Shown: piece after piece, positions 1-8,026 of the stretch | Numbering within the stretch: position 1 is the stretch's first letter | How the letters are laid out: the number at the start of each line of letters is the position of its first letter | Assembly: GCA_024695445.1 (NCBI GenBank) | Contig: JAILIG010000010.1 | Location: 1 to 33,340, forward strand | DNA from: Oscillospiraceae bacterium | GTDB lineage: Bacteria > Bacillota > Clostridia > Oscillospirales > Ruminococcaceae | Length of the DNA: 33,340 nt | Direction of reading: 5' to 3' | Program-made: the position numbers and the translations under genes | Notes under the pieces: model-generated | Database searches by the model: none | The model's input: the letters and a program-made list of their open reading frames with translations, nothing else | What the model was told of the DNA's origin: nothing

Positions 1-1240
1 TGATTCTGCCGGTGACGGCGCTGGCTGCCGCGACAGCCGGTGACGCGAGATAGACCTCCGAATCAGGATGTCCCATGCGTCCGACAAAATTGCGGTTTGT
101 CGTCGCAACGGCGCGCTCCCCTACCGCCAGCACGCCCATATGTCCGCCGAGACAGGGGCCGCAGGTCGGTGACGAAATCACCGCGCCGCTCTCCAGAAAG
201 ATGCGGAGCAGCCCCTCCTCCATTGCGTCCAGATAGGTCTGCTGCGTCGCGGGGATGACGATGACGCGCACCGTTTCCGCGCACTGCCGCCCTTTGAGAA
301 TCTCTGCGGCGGCGCGCAGGTCTTCGAGCCGGCCGTTCGTGCAGGAGCCGATCACCACCTGCTGAATCGGGATGTTCCCGATTTCCGCAAAGGTTTTTGT
401 ATTTTCCGGCAGATGCGGAAACGCAACCGTCGGCTCAATTTCAGACAGATTGATTTCATATTCCGCATCGTATGCCGCATCGGCGTCGGCACTGTAAATG
501 CGGGGCGCCGCGGCTCCGTGCGCCGAAAGATAGGAAAGCGTCTGTTCATCGACCGGGAAAATGCCGTTTTTGGCGCCTGCCTCAATCGCCATGTTTGCGA
601 TGCAGAGCCGGTCGCTGACCGTCAGCGCGGATACGCCGTCCCCGTCAAATTCCATCGAACGGTACCGCGCACCCTCCACGCCGATCTTCCCGATGATGTG
701 CAAAATGACATCCTTGCCGGAGACAAAGCGCCTGAGACTGCCGCTGAGACGGAACCGCACCGCGGACGGAACGCGGAACCATGCCTTTCCCGATGCCATG
801 CCGAATGCCATGTCCGTCGAACCGATGCCCGTCGAAAAGGCGCCCAGCGCACCGTAGGTGCAGGTGTGCGAGTCCGCTCCGATGACCAGATCGCCCGCCG
901 TCACAAGGCCCTGTTCGGGCAGCAGCGCATGCTCAATGCCCGCACGGCCCGCATCGTAAAAGTGCGAAATGCCCTGCTGCCGGCTGAAATCCCGGCAGAT
1001 ACAGCACTGCTCCGCCGCCTTGATGTCCTTGTTCGGGACAAAGTGATCCATGACCAGCGCGATCCTGTCCGCGTCAAAGACCTTCTCTGTCCCCATGCCG
1101 GAGAATGCACGCACCGCAACCGGTGCCGTGATGTCGTTGCCGAGAATAAGGTCCAGCGCTGCCAGAATCAGCTGCCCCGCCGATACCGCCTCTGCCCCTG
1201 CGTGCGCTGCAAGAATCTTTTGCGTCATGGTCATGCCCAT
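1..1240 (-). CDS. leuC: 3-isopropylmalate dehydratase large subunit, partial (C-terminus off the window)
   Basis: LeuC isomerises 2-isopropylmalate to 3-isopropylmalate via isopropylmaleate in leucine synthesis, using a [4Fe-4S] cluster and the LeuD small subunit. 413 codons are visible. The cluster ligands are a cysteine in VIGSCTNGR near residue 300 and the pair in TCGPCLGGH (about C360 and C363). The length and the DHFVPNKD and [14 protein letters not shown] motifs match the roughly 420-residue archaeal/clostridial (HacA-like) class. Only a few C-terminal residues should be missing, since the reading stops at ...VTGRI. The start is the ATG at 1240, behind AAGGAG. A second in-frame ATG two codons on is less well spaced. 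It is the last visible gene of the leuA-ilvB-ilvN-leuC operon; leuD and leuB would be expected further left. Confidence 0.95.
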   Translation of the reverse strand, partial: MGMTMTQKILAAHAGAEAVSAGQLILAALDLILGNDITAPVAVRAFSGMGTEKVFDADRIALVMDHFVPNKDIKAAEQCCICRDFSRQQGISHFYDAGRAGIEHALLPEQGLVTAGDLVIGADSHTCTYGALGAFSTGIGSTDMAFGMASGKAWFRVPSAVRFRLSGSLRRFVSGKDVILHIIGKIGVEGARYRSMEFDGDGVSALTVSDRLCIANMAIEAGAKNGIFPVDEQTLSYLSAHGAAAPRIYSADADAAYDAEYEINLSEIEPTVAFPHLPENTKTFAEIGNIPIQQVVIGSCTNGRLEDLRAAAEILKGRQCAETVRVIVIPATQQTYLDAMEEGLLRIFLESGAVISSPTCGPCLGGHMGVLAVGERAVATTNRNFVGRMGHPDSEVYLASPAVAAASAVTGRI

Positions 1241-1323
1241 AATGCTTCAGCTCTCCTTTCTGTTCCCTCCGCTGTCCCTGTCCGGACACACCGCAGGAGG
1301 GCGATACCTTTGACAGAACGGCA

Positions 1324-1397
1324 GTGGGGGGCGCCGCCCCCACACCCCTGCGCGAGGGGTACTACCCCTCGCGGGAGTTTGAGGGCAGAGCCCTCAA
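1324..1397. repeat. cluster of three perfect hairpins between ilvN and leuC
   Basis: Three inverted repeats follow one another. The first has 7-bp arms (1324-1330 and 1337-1343, GTGGGGG/CCCCCAC). The second has 10-bp arms (1351-1360 and 1364-1373) around a 3-nt loop. The third has 8-bp arms (1379-1386 and 1390-1397, TTGAGGGC/GCCCTCAA) around AGA. No U-run follows on either strand, so these are not classical terminators. They sit in the 205-bp gap between ilvN and leuC and could be an mRNA processing or stability element, or a dispersed palindromic repeat. Confidence 0.8.
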
Positions 1398-1445
1398 TAC
1401 TGATCCGCCGGAGGCACTGCCTTCCCGCCGTGCGTCCGGGCGGTG

Positions 1446-1976
1446 TCAGCGGACGGTTTTCAGGCAGTTCTCGCCGCGTTCGAGGGCGACGATGCCGGTC
1501 CGGCACATTTCAAGGATATCAAAGGGTTTCATGAGGTCGATAAAGGCGTCGATCTTGGAGGTTTCGCCGGTCAGCTCACAGATCACAGCGCTTGCGGAAT
1601 AATCGACAATCTTGGAGCGGAAGATTTCGACGGCGGACATCAGGTCCTGCCGGTACTCGGCGCAGTTGCGCACCTTGATGAGCAGCAGCTCGCGGGTGAC
1701 GGTCTCGTTCTGCTCCATGACCTCGACCTCGCGGACATCGTGGAGCTTATCGAGCTGACGGATGATGCGCTCCTTGATATCCTCGTCGCCGTGAAACGCA
1801 ATCGTGATGCGGGAAAAGCCGCTGGACTCGGTTTCTCCGACGGTGAGGCTGTCGATATTGAAGCCGCGCCGCGTAAACATTCCGGACACGCGGGAAAGCA
1901 CGCCGGAGATATTGGCGACGAGCACGCCGATGACATAGAGCCGGTTGACAGGCTCCGGTTTTTTCAGGGTATTCAT
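1446..1976 (-). CDS. ilvN: Acetolactate synthase small (regulatory) subunit
   Basis: This is the regulatory subunit of acetohydroxyacid synthase, which confers valine feedback control on IlvB in valine, leucine and isoleucine synthesis. The protein has 176 residues. It has an N-terminal ACT domain (about 10-80) with the family signature VANISGVLSRVSGMFTRRGFNIDSL, in which GVLSRV-x-GMF-RRGFNI is the conserved core. A C-terminal AHAS small-subunit domain follows. The start is the ATG at 1976, where the protein begins MNTLKKPEPV. Its Shine-Dalgarno GAGGAG (1989-1994) overlaps the ilvB stop codon. The open frame continues 50 codons further upstream inside ilvB, but that part is only a shadow of ilvB. 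The 16-nt gap to ilvB implies coupled translation. Confidence 0.95.
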   Translation of the reverse strand: MNTLKKPEPVNRLYVIGVLVANISGVLSRVSGMFTRRGFNIDSLTVGETESSGFSRITIAFHGDEDIKERIIRQLDKLHDVREVEVMEQNETVTRELLLIKVRNCAEYRQDLMSAVEIFRSKIVDYSASAVICELTGETSKIDAFIDLMKPFDILEMCRTGIVALERGENCLKTVR

Positions 1977-1992
1977 AGCAAATGCAATCTCC

Positions 1993-3669
1993 TCAAGGGT
2001 ATTCGGTGATGATGTTTTCGACGGAGCCGCCGGGCGGGAGCATCGGGAGCACAAGCTCGTCCGGGCTGACCGCACAGTCAATGACAAACGGCCCCTTCGC
2101 CGAAAATGCCGCCTCTGCCGCCGCATTCAGGCTTTCCAGGCTGTCCGCGTGCATTCCGTGTGCGCCGAAGGCTTCGGCCACCCGCACGAAATCGGTCTGA
2201 CGGCTGAGGGTGGTGGCGGCATAGCGGCCGCCGAAAAACAGTCTCTGCCACTGCCGCACCATGCCGAGCGTCCCGTTCCGCATCACGGCGATGACGACCG
2301 GCACACGCTCCGAAACGGCGGTTGCAAGCTCGTTCAGATTCATGCCGAAGCTGCCGTCACCGGTAAAGAGCACCGGGCGTTTTCCGGTTGCGAGCCATGC
2401 GCCGACGGCGGCGCCGAGCCCGAAGCCCATTGTACCGAGACCGCCGCTCGTGAGGAATGACCGCGGCTCCGTAAACGGATACCGCTGCGCCGTCCACATC
2501 TGGTGCTGGCCGACATCGGTGACGATGACCGCGCCGGCGGCATACCGCTGCAGGGTGTCGATGACCGTATACGGATGCAGCGTACCGGCACTGCGGCTCT
2601 GCGGGACGGCGTGCTGCGCCTCTCTCCGGCGGAGCGACGCGATCCGCCTGCTCCACGCGGGATGATGCTGCTGCGGAAGCAAATCGAGCAGCCTTGTCAG
2701 CGCGTCCTTCACATCGCCGCAGAGGTCCAGCACGGCGGGAATGTTCTTTTGCAGCTCGGCATTGTCAATGTCAATGTGAATGATCTGCGCGTGGCGCGCA
2801 AAGCGGTGCTGGTCGCCGGTCGCACGGTCGCTGAACCGCACGCCGAGTGCCAAAACCAGATCCGCCTCATCCTCGGCGGCTGCCGCCGCGGCAGAGCCGT
2901 GCATTCCCATCATGCCGAGGAAGCGCGGGTGATCGGACGGCACCGCGGAAAGCCCCATCAGCGAGCAGCCCATCGGAGCGTCGAGACGGTCGGCAAGCGC
3001 CGTCAGCTCCGCAGAGGCATCTCCCGAAAGAATGCCGCCGCCGAAATAGATAAACGGCCTTACGGCCTGCGAGAGCAGCGCTGCGGCAGCAGCCAGACCG
3101 TCCGCATCGGCGGTGCGCACGGGCTCCGCCGGCACCGGGCCGTCCTGCGCTTCAAAATGACAGCGCGCCGTCTGCACATCCCGCGGGATATCGACCAGAA
3201 CGGGGCCCTTTCTGCCGGATTTTGCAATCCGGAACGCGGTGCGGAGCGTATCGGGCAGCTCCTCCGCGTGCTTGACGATGAAATTATGCTTGGTGACCGG
3301 CATCGTCACGCCGACAATATCGACCTCCTGAAAGCTGTCTCTGCCGATCTGGCGGCAGGAGACATTGCCCGTGACGGCAACCATCGGAACAGAGTCGAGA
3401 TAGGCCGTGGCGATGCCCGTGACGAGATTGGTCGCGCCGGGACCGGAGGTTGCGAGCACCACGCCGGTCCTGCCGGACGCCCGCGCATAGCCGTCGGCGG
3501 CGTGGGCGGCGCCCTGCTCGTCCGCGGTCAGAATGTGCCGGATGCATCTGCGCTTGCGGTACAGCGCGTCATAGAGGTCGGTGACCTGTCCGCCCGGATA
3601 GCCGAACACGGTATCGCAGCCCTGCTCCAGCAGGACGCGGACAACCGCCTCTGCGCCGGAAATCAGCAT
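1993..3669 (-). CDS. ilvB: Acetolactate synthase large (catalytic) subunit
   Basis: This is the ThDP-dependent catalytic subunit of acetohydroxyacid synthase. It condenses two pyruvates to acetolactate, or pyruvate with 2-oxobutyrate. At 558 residues it is full length. The N-terminal pyrimidine-binding domain carries the catalytic Glu51 in ADEQGAAHAADGYAR. A central FAD-type domain contains GVRFSDR. The C-terminal pyrophosphate-binding domain has GDGSF (437-441) and Asn446 as the Mg/ThDP motif. The ATG at 3669 lies inside the end of leuA (7-bp overlap) with AGGAG seven bases upstream, so leuA and ilvB are translationally coupled. Biosynthetic AHAS is favoured over catabolic ALS because ilvN follows directly. 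Confidence 0.96.
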   Translation of the reverse strand: MLISGAEAVVRVLLEQGCDTVFGYPGGQVTDLYDALYRKRRCIRHILTADEQGAAHAADGYARASGRTGVVLATSGPGATNLVTGIATAYLDSVPMVAVTGNVSCRQIGRDSFQEVDIVGVTMPVTKHNFIVKHAEELPDTLRTAFRIAKSGRKGPVLVDIPRDVQTARCHFEAQDGPVPAEPVRTADADGLAAAAALLSQAVRPFIYFGGGILSGDASAELTALADRLDAPMGCSLMGLSAVPSDHPRFLGMMGMHGSAAAAAAEDEADLVLALGVRFSDRATGDQHRFARHAQIIHIDIDNAELQKNIPAVLDLCGDVKDALTRLLDLLPQQHHPAWSRRIASLRRREAQHAVPQSRSAGTLHPYTVIDTLQRYAAGAVIVTDVGQHQMWTAQRYPFTEPRSFLTSGGLGTMGFGLGAAVGAWLATGKRPVLFTGDGSFGMNLNELATAVSERVPVVIAVMRNGTLGMVRQWQRLFFGGRYAATTLSRQTDFVRVAEAFGAHGMHADSLESLNAAAEAAFSAKGPFVIDCAVSPDELVLPMLPPGGSVENIITEYP

Positions 3670-5363
3670 TCCCCTGCTCCTTTCCCGCCGTCCGCAGACT
3701 GCTCTGCCAGCAGCATATTGTTGACGGCGCTGACCAGTGCCTTGACGGACGATGTGATGATATCGTTGTCGATGCCCGTGCCCCAGTAGCCCGCGCCCGC
3801 ATCAGTCAGAATCTCGACATAGGAGACGGCCTTGGAATCCGAGCCGATCTCCAGTGCGTGCTCGGTGTAGGTGCTGATGTCATAGCGGAAACCCGTATAC
3901 GAGCGGATGGCATTGCTGACGGCGTCCAGACGGCCGTTTCCGGTGTTGGTCGCCGAAGCCGTCGTGCCGTTCAGGCAGAGATCGACCGTCGCCTCAATGC
4001 CGTTGTGCTGGACATAATGCACCTCGGTGATGTTGAGCGGCGCGGTGAGGTTGATATAGTGTGTACGGAAAATTTCGTAGACCTCGTCCGGGGACAGCTC
4101 CTTGTGCAGCCGGTCGGAGATGCCCTTGACCAGATACCCGACGGTCTCGCGCATCTTCTTCGGAAGATTGTAGCCGTAGCGCGTTTCGAGGATATAGCCG
4201 ATGCCGCCCTTGCCGGACTGGCTGTTGATGCGGATGACATCCGTCTCGTAAACTCTGCCGACATCGGCGGGATCAATCGGCAGATAGGGCACGGTCCACG
4301 GCCCGTCATGCCCCTCGGCCCGCCATTTTAGCCCCTTCGCAATCGCATCCTGATGCGAGCCGCTGAACGCCGCATAGACCAGCTTGCCGCTGTACGGCTG
4401 CCGCTCGTTGACGGGCATCCGCGTCAGCTCGGTGCAGAGCTCCGCGGTGCGCGGCAGATCGGAGAAATCGAGCTTCGGATCAACGCCCTGCGAGTACATA
4501 TTCAGCGCGAGCGTCACGATGTCCGCATTGCCCGTGCGCTCGCCGTTGCCGAAGAGCGTGCCCTCGACGCGCTGCGCACCCGCCAGCAGTCCCATTTCCG
4601 TATCTGCGACGGCGCAGCCGCGGTCATTGTGCGCGTGCAGCGAGAGGATGACATGTTCGCGGTATTTCAGATTGTCGGACATATATTCGATCAGGTTGGC
4701 ATACACATGGGGCATGGAGAGCTGTACAGTCACCGGCAGATTGATGATGACCGGATGATCCGCGTCGGGCTGCCAGACATCGAGCACGGCGTTGCAGATC
4801 TCCAGCGCAAATTCCGGCTCCGTGGCCGTGAAGCCCTCCGGCGAATACTCAAAGCGGATATTGCCCTCGTGCGCTGCACGGTATTTCCTGCAGAGCGCGG
4901 CGCCGGACACCGCGATGTCCCGGATCTCCTCACGGCTCATGTGGAAAACCTGCTCGCGGTGCGGCACAGAGGTCGCGTTGTAGAGATGCACGATCGCGTT
5001 TTTGCAGCCTCTCAGCGCCTCAAAGGTCTTTGCGATGATATGCTCTCTGGACTGCGTCAGAACCTGTACCGTCACGCCGTCGGGGATGAGCTCCTGTGTA
5101 ATCAGCGTGCGGCAGAATTCATATTCCGTGTCCGAGGACGCCGGGAAGCCGATCTCGATTTCCTGAAAGCCGATGCGCACCAGCTCTGCAAAGAATTCGA
5201 GCTTTTCGCTCAGCGTCATCGGAATCATCAGGGCCTGATTGCCGTCGCGCAGATCGACGCTGCACCAGTCCGGTGCGCGGTCAATATAGGACTTTTTTGC
5301 CCATTTCATTTCGCCTGCGGGCGCTTCAAAAAACTGTCTCTTGTATTTTTCGGGATGTCTCAT
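3663..5363 (-). CDS. leuA: 2-isopropylmalate synthase (LeuA type 2)
   Basis: LeuA condenses acetyl-CoA with 2-oxoisovalerate, the committed step to leucine. The protein has 566 residues. The N-terminal TIM barrel has the catalytic Arg39-Asp40 in SVDLRDGNQAL and the metal-binding SLHAHNDRG. A linker domain and the LeuA allosteric dimer domain follow (about 430-560, with TATNTGNG-like SATNTGNGRLDAV), so leucine feedback inhibition is expected. The start is the ATG at 5363, where the protein begins MRHPEKYKRQ, behind AGAAAGGAAG; 13 upstream in-frame codons have no ribosome binding site. The SVDLRDGNQAL form and the length are typical of the type-2 (actinobacterial/clostridial) subfamily. It is the first gene of the operon. 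Confidence 0.95.
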   Translation of the reverse strand: MRHPEKYKRQFFEAPAGEMKWAKKSYIDRAPDWCSVDLRDGNQALMIPMTLSEKLEFFAELVRIGFQEIEIGFPASSDTEYEFCRTLITQELIPDGVTVQVLTQSREHIIAKTFEALRGCKNAIVHLYNATSVPHREQVFHMSREEIRDIAVSGAALCRKYRAAHEGNIRFEYSPEGFTATEPEFALEICNAVLDVWQPDADHPVIINLPVTVQLSMPHVYANLIEYMSDNLKYREHVILSLHAHNDRGCAVADTEMGLLAGAQRVEGTLFGNGERTGNADIVTLALNMYSQGVDPKLDFSDLPRTAELCTELTRMPVNERQPYSGKLVYAAFSGSHQDAIAKGLKWRAEGHDGPWTVPYLPIDPADVGRVYETDVIRINSQSGKGGIGYILETRYGYNLPKKMRETVGYLVKGISDRLHKELSPDEVYEIFRTHYINLTAPLNITEVHYVQHNGIEATVDLCLNGTTASATNTGNGRLDAVSNAIRSYTGFRYDISTYTEHALEIGSDSKAVSYVEILTDAGAGYWGTGIDNDIITSSVKALVSAVNNMLLAEQSADGGKGAGEC

Positions 5364-5410
5364 GACGGAGCTTCCTTTCTCTCTGCTTGATCCGGGCAGC
5401 ATTGCACAGG

Positions 5411-5444
5411 AATAAAAAAGCCCCCTTGCCGGAACGGGAAGGAG
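5411..5444 (-). terminator. Intrinsic terminator in the leuA leader (candidate attenuator)
   Basis: Read on the minus strand, the arms CTCCTT (5439-5444) and AAGGGG (5422-5427) pair, with one G-U. A CCG-TTC-CGG inner stem sits beyond a C-C mismatch. CTTTTTTATT follows at 5411-5420. The terminator lies about 55-90 nt downstream of the likely start site and about 50 nt before the leuA ATG, with no gene in between, so by position it is an attenuator. Confidence 0.75.
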
Positions 5445-5504
5445 ACGGAATGCGGCGCGGAGCTTTGCGGCGCTGCGCCCTGCGCAATGAGCTTCTTTCT
5501 TCTT

Positions 5505-5533
5505 ATTATATATCAGGTTTGCGGCTTTGTCAA
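5505..5533 (-). promoter_or_regulatory. Consensus sigma-A promoter for leuA-ilvB-ilvN-leuC
   Basis: On the minus strand there is TTGACA (5528-5533), 17 nt, then TATAAT (5505-5510). Both hexamers match the consensus perfectly. The predicted start is near 5498. Confidence 0.88.
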
Positions 5534-5593
5534 GCCTTTTGCGGGATTTTCTGTGCAGATTGCCGTACAGCAGCGGGAGTATGCGGTTTTATC

Positions 5594-5622
5594 TTGACTT
5601 CTTCCGAAAAATCATGTATAAT
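5594..5622 (+). promoter_or_regulatory. Near-consensus sigma-A promoter of the plus-strand fusion-gene operon
   Basis: TTGACT (5594-5599), 17 nt, then TATAAT (5617-5622). The predicted start is near 5629, giving a leader of about 86 nt before the first ATG. Confidence 0.88.
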
Positions 5623-5714
5623 AAATCAGTATGGATTGCGGATGCTGCGTGACAGTGCGGCGTCTGCGGGGAGACGGCAGTGTGATTCTGCCGAGGAAGA
5701 AGGAGAAAAAGATA

Positions 5715-5960
5715 ATGATGTATTTTGTTCCCATGTCGGCGGGCTTTTCGTACATTGATCCCGCCATTACCAGCTACCTCATCCAGATCGGCGTCGGCGT
5801 TGTGATCGCAGCGGGCACAGCTATCGGTGTCTACCGCAGCAAGATCAAGCGTGCGCTGAAGCGGAAGCAGGACGAGGAGACCGCTCCGGCGGCTGTGCGC
5901 CCCGCAGAGCGCGAAAAGGACGAGGTCACGGCAGCCGATCTGCTCGACGACAACGACTGA
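5715..5960 (+). CDS. Small single-pass membrane protein, first gene of the YidC-TagF operon
   Basis: I do not recognise a named family. The 81-residue protein has one hydrophobic segment (about residues 15-35, SYLIQIGVGVVIAAGTAIGV) preceded by YIDPAIT. A basic stretch (RSKIKRALKRKQ) follows, then an acidic tail ending DLLDDND. The charge pattern suggests that the C-terminus is in the cytoplasm. The start is the ATG at 5715, with AAGGAG ten bases upstream. An in-frame ATG at 5631 lacks a ribosome binding site and lies at the predicted transcription start. The YidC-TagF fusion gene begins 21 bp downstream, so the protein is probably an accessory partner of that enzyme. This role is inferred from context only. 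Confidence 0.8.
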   Translation: MMYFVPMSAGFSYIDPAITSYLIQIGVGVVIAAGTAIGVYRSKIKRALKRKQDEETAPAAVRPAEREKDEVTAADLLDDND

Positions 5961-5981
5961 GCTTTCCGCGGAGGCTTCCGA

Positions 5982-8009
5982 ATGATACGAACACTCGGCA
6001 CGGCGCTCGGCTGGATGATGCGCCTGTGCTTCCGTCTGACCGGCCATTACGGCCTGAGCATCATCCTCTTTACGCTGCTGACCAAGGTGCTGCTCTTTCC
6101 GGTCAACCTGTGGACACAGAAAAACTCCATCCGCATGGTGCAGCTTATGCCGGAGGAGAATGCCCTGAAAATCAAGTATATCGACGACAAGGACAAGCTG
6201 GCGGACGAACGGCTCGCGCTCTATAAGCGCTACCACTACCGCCCGCTCGCCGGCATGATTCCGCTGCTGATTCAGATTCCGCTCGTGCTGGGACTGGTGT
6301 ATGTCATCTATCATCCGCTGTCCTTTGTGCTGCGGATTCCCGGTGATGCGCTCTCCGGCCTCCGCGAATGGCTCGCGGCGCTGCCCGGCATCGCCGAAAT
6401 CACCGAAAACTCGTATCAGCCGGGCATCATCTCGCAGATCAAGGCCGGCGTGCTGCCGCAGGGCGCACAGTTTGCCGATGCTGTCTCGCAGATCGCCGGA
6501 CTGAACACGCGCTTTCTCGGCATCGACCTGAGCGCGATGCCCTCGCTCGCAAACCCGGCCGTCCTGCTCGTGCCGCTGTTCTCCGGCCTGAGCGCTTGGC
6601 TCATGTGCTGGGTGCAGAACCGCATCAACATCCTTCAGGTGACACAGGGCAAGCTCAACAAGTTCCTGACCACCGCGTTTATGATCGCGTTCTCCGCATA
6701 CTTTGCATTTCTGGTGCCCGCCGGCGTCGGCCTGTACTGGATTTTCGGCAACCTCTTTGCGATTCCGGTCATGTACCTGCTCAATCTCGTCATGCCGCCG
6801 CAGAAGTATGTCGATCTCAAGGTGCTGCGCGAAATGGACGCCCAGCGGCAGGAAAAAGAGCGCATTCACAAGCAGTACCGCGCCAAGGAGAAGGAGGACT
6901 GCCGCAGATTTGCCGCCGAGCAGAACAAGCGTCTCGTCTTTTACTCCGAGCAGAGCGGCTTTTTCAAGTATTTCTCCGCAATCATCGACTATATCTGCGA
7001 GCACTCGGATGTCATCATCCACTATGTGACCAGCGATCCGAACGACAAGATCTTTTCGGATCCGCGGGAGCAGATCAGGGCGTACTACGCCGCCTCGGAC
7101 ACCAGCCTGATCCCGCTTTTCATGAAGCTCGACTGCGATATCTGCGTCATGACCGTGCCGGACCTCGAAAAATACCATGTCAAGCGCTCCAGAGTGCGTG
7201 CGGATGTGGAATATATTTTCACCTCGCACGGCATGGGCAGCACGGCGCTGACCTTCCGCAAGGGTGCGCTCGACTGGTTTGACACCGTGTTCTGTCCGGG
7301 CCCCGACACCTTCTCGGAGATCCGCGACGCCGAAGCACTCTACGGCACGCCGAAAAAACGCCTCGTCGAGACCGGCTACCCGCTGATCGACGAGATGATC
7401 GCACAGTACGAGAGCACGGAGCACTCCGAAAACGCCGTGCCGCGCATCCTGATCGCGCCGTCCTGGCAGCCGGACAACATCATCGACCTGTGCGTGGAGC
7501 CGCTGCTCGCCGCACTCGCCGAAACCGATTACGAGGTCATCCTGCGCCCGCATCCGCAGCAGGTGCGGCATGAACCCGAAAAATTTGAGCTGCTGAAGCA
7601 GCAGTATGCGGACAACCCGCATCTTCAGATCCAGACCGACTTCTCCTCGAACAATCCGGTCATGGAGTCTGATATCCTCATCACGGACTGGTCGGATATT
7701 TCGTGGGAATTCGCCTTTGTCACCAGGCGTCCGGTGCTGTTCATCGACACGCCGATGAAGATTATGAATCCCGAATACGACAAAATCCGGACCAAGCCGA
7801 TCAACATCACGCTGCGCAATGTCATCGGCAGATCGGTGAAGCCCGATGAGGTCTCCGGCGTTCCGGCGATCATCGCGGAAATGCTTGCAAAGCGTGAGGA
7901 CTACCGCGAAATCATTGAAAAAACGCGCAGTGAACGCATCTACAATCTCGGCCAGAGCGCAAAGCTCTGCGGCCGCTATATCCTGAAATCACTGGACGGA
8001 AAAATCTGA
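5982..8009 (+). CDS. YidC/Oxa1-type insertase fused to a TagB/TagF-like CDP-glycerol glycerophosphotransferase
   Basis: This is a 675-residue two-domain protein. Residues 1-275 read as a YidC/Oxa1 core: the first conserved helix GLSIILFTLLTKVLLFPV, the amphipathic/coiled region, GMIPLLIQIPLVLGLVYVIY, and the last helices with LVPAGVGLYWIFGNLFAIP. The groove arginine of Bacillus-type YidC (R72/R73) is replaced by Lys35. A charged linker (about 280-315) leads into a glycerophosphotransferase domain (about 316-670) with HGMG (His416), APSW (492-495), RPHP (His524) and TDWSDISWEF (568-577). The two histidines match those needed by TagF enzymes. Oxa1 C-termini are cytoplasmic, so the transferase would face cytosolic CDP-glycerol-type donors. 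GGAGG lies seven bases before the ATG. It probably acts in teichoic-acid-like or phospho-glycan synthesis; its substrate is unknown. Confidence 0.9.
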   Translation: MIRTLGTALGWMMRLCFRLTGHYGLSIILFTLLTKVLLFPVNLWTQKNSIRMVQLMPEENALKIKYIDDKDKLADERLALYKRYHYRPLAGMIPLLIQIPLVLGLVYVIYHPLSFVLRIPGDALSGLREWLAALPGIAEITENSYQPGIISQIKAGVLPQGAQFADAVSQIAGLNTRFLGIDLSAMPSLANPAVLLVPLFSGLSAWLMCWVQNRINILQVTQGKLNKFLTTAFMIAFSAYFAFLVPAGVGLYWIFGNLFAIPVMYLLNLVMPPQKYVDLKVLREMDAQRQEKERIHKQYRAKEKEDCRRFAAEQNKRLVFYSEQSGFFKYFSAIIDYICEHSDVIIHYVTSDPNDKIFSDPREQIRAYYAASDTSLIPLFMKLDCDICVMTVPDLEKYHVKRSRVRADVEYIFTSHGMGSTALTFRKGALDWFDTVFCPGPDTFSEIRDAEALYGTPKKRLVETGYPLIDEMIAQYESTEHSENAVPRILIAPSWQPDNIIDLCVEPLLAALAETDYEVILRPHPQQVRHEPEKFELLKQQYADNPHLQIQTDFSSNNPVMESDILITDWSDISWEFAFVTRRPVLFIDTPMKIMNPEYDKIRTKPINITLRNVIGRSVKPDEVSGVPAIIAEMLAKREDYREIIEKTRSERIYNLGQSAKLCGRYILKSLDGKI

Positions 8010-8026
8010 GAAAGGGGGGCTGACTG

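Larger units (their letters stand above)
5364..5714. other. 351-bp divergent control region between leuA and the YidC-TagF operon
   Basis: This gap has no convincing gene. It holds the leuA leader with its terminator hairpin, the leuA promoter and the promoter of the plus-strand operon, which are annotated separately. The -35 elements of the two promoters are about 60 bp apart and point outward. The plus-strand leader from about 5629 to 5714 has no obvious terminator. Confidence 0.75.

Noticed and set aside
2503-3789. A 428-residue plus-strand frame over ilvB
   Set aside because: Shadow of ilvB, with no motif or ribosome binding site.
5363-5533. T-box riboswitch in the leuA leader
   Set aside because: The AGGGTGG-type T-box sequence and specifier loop are absent and the leader is too short (about 135 nt).
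5589-7622. A 677-residue open frame on the minus strand over the YidC-TagF gene
   Set aside because: Its composition is that of an antisense shadow in GC-rich DNA, and the plus-strand protein has clear family motifs and a promoter.
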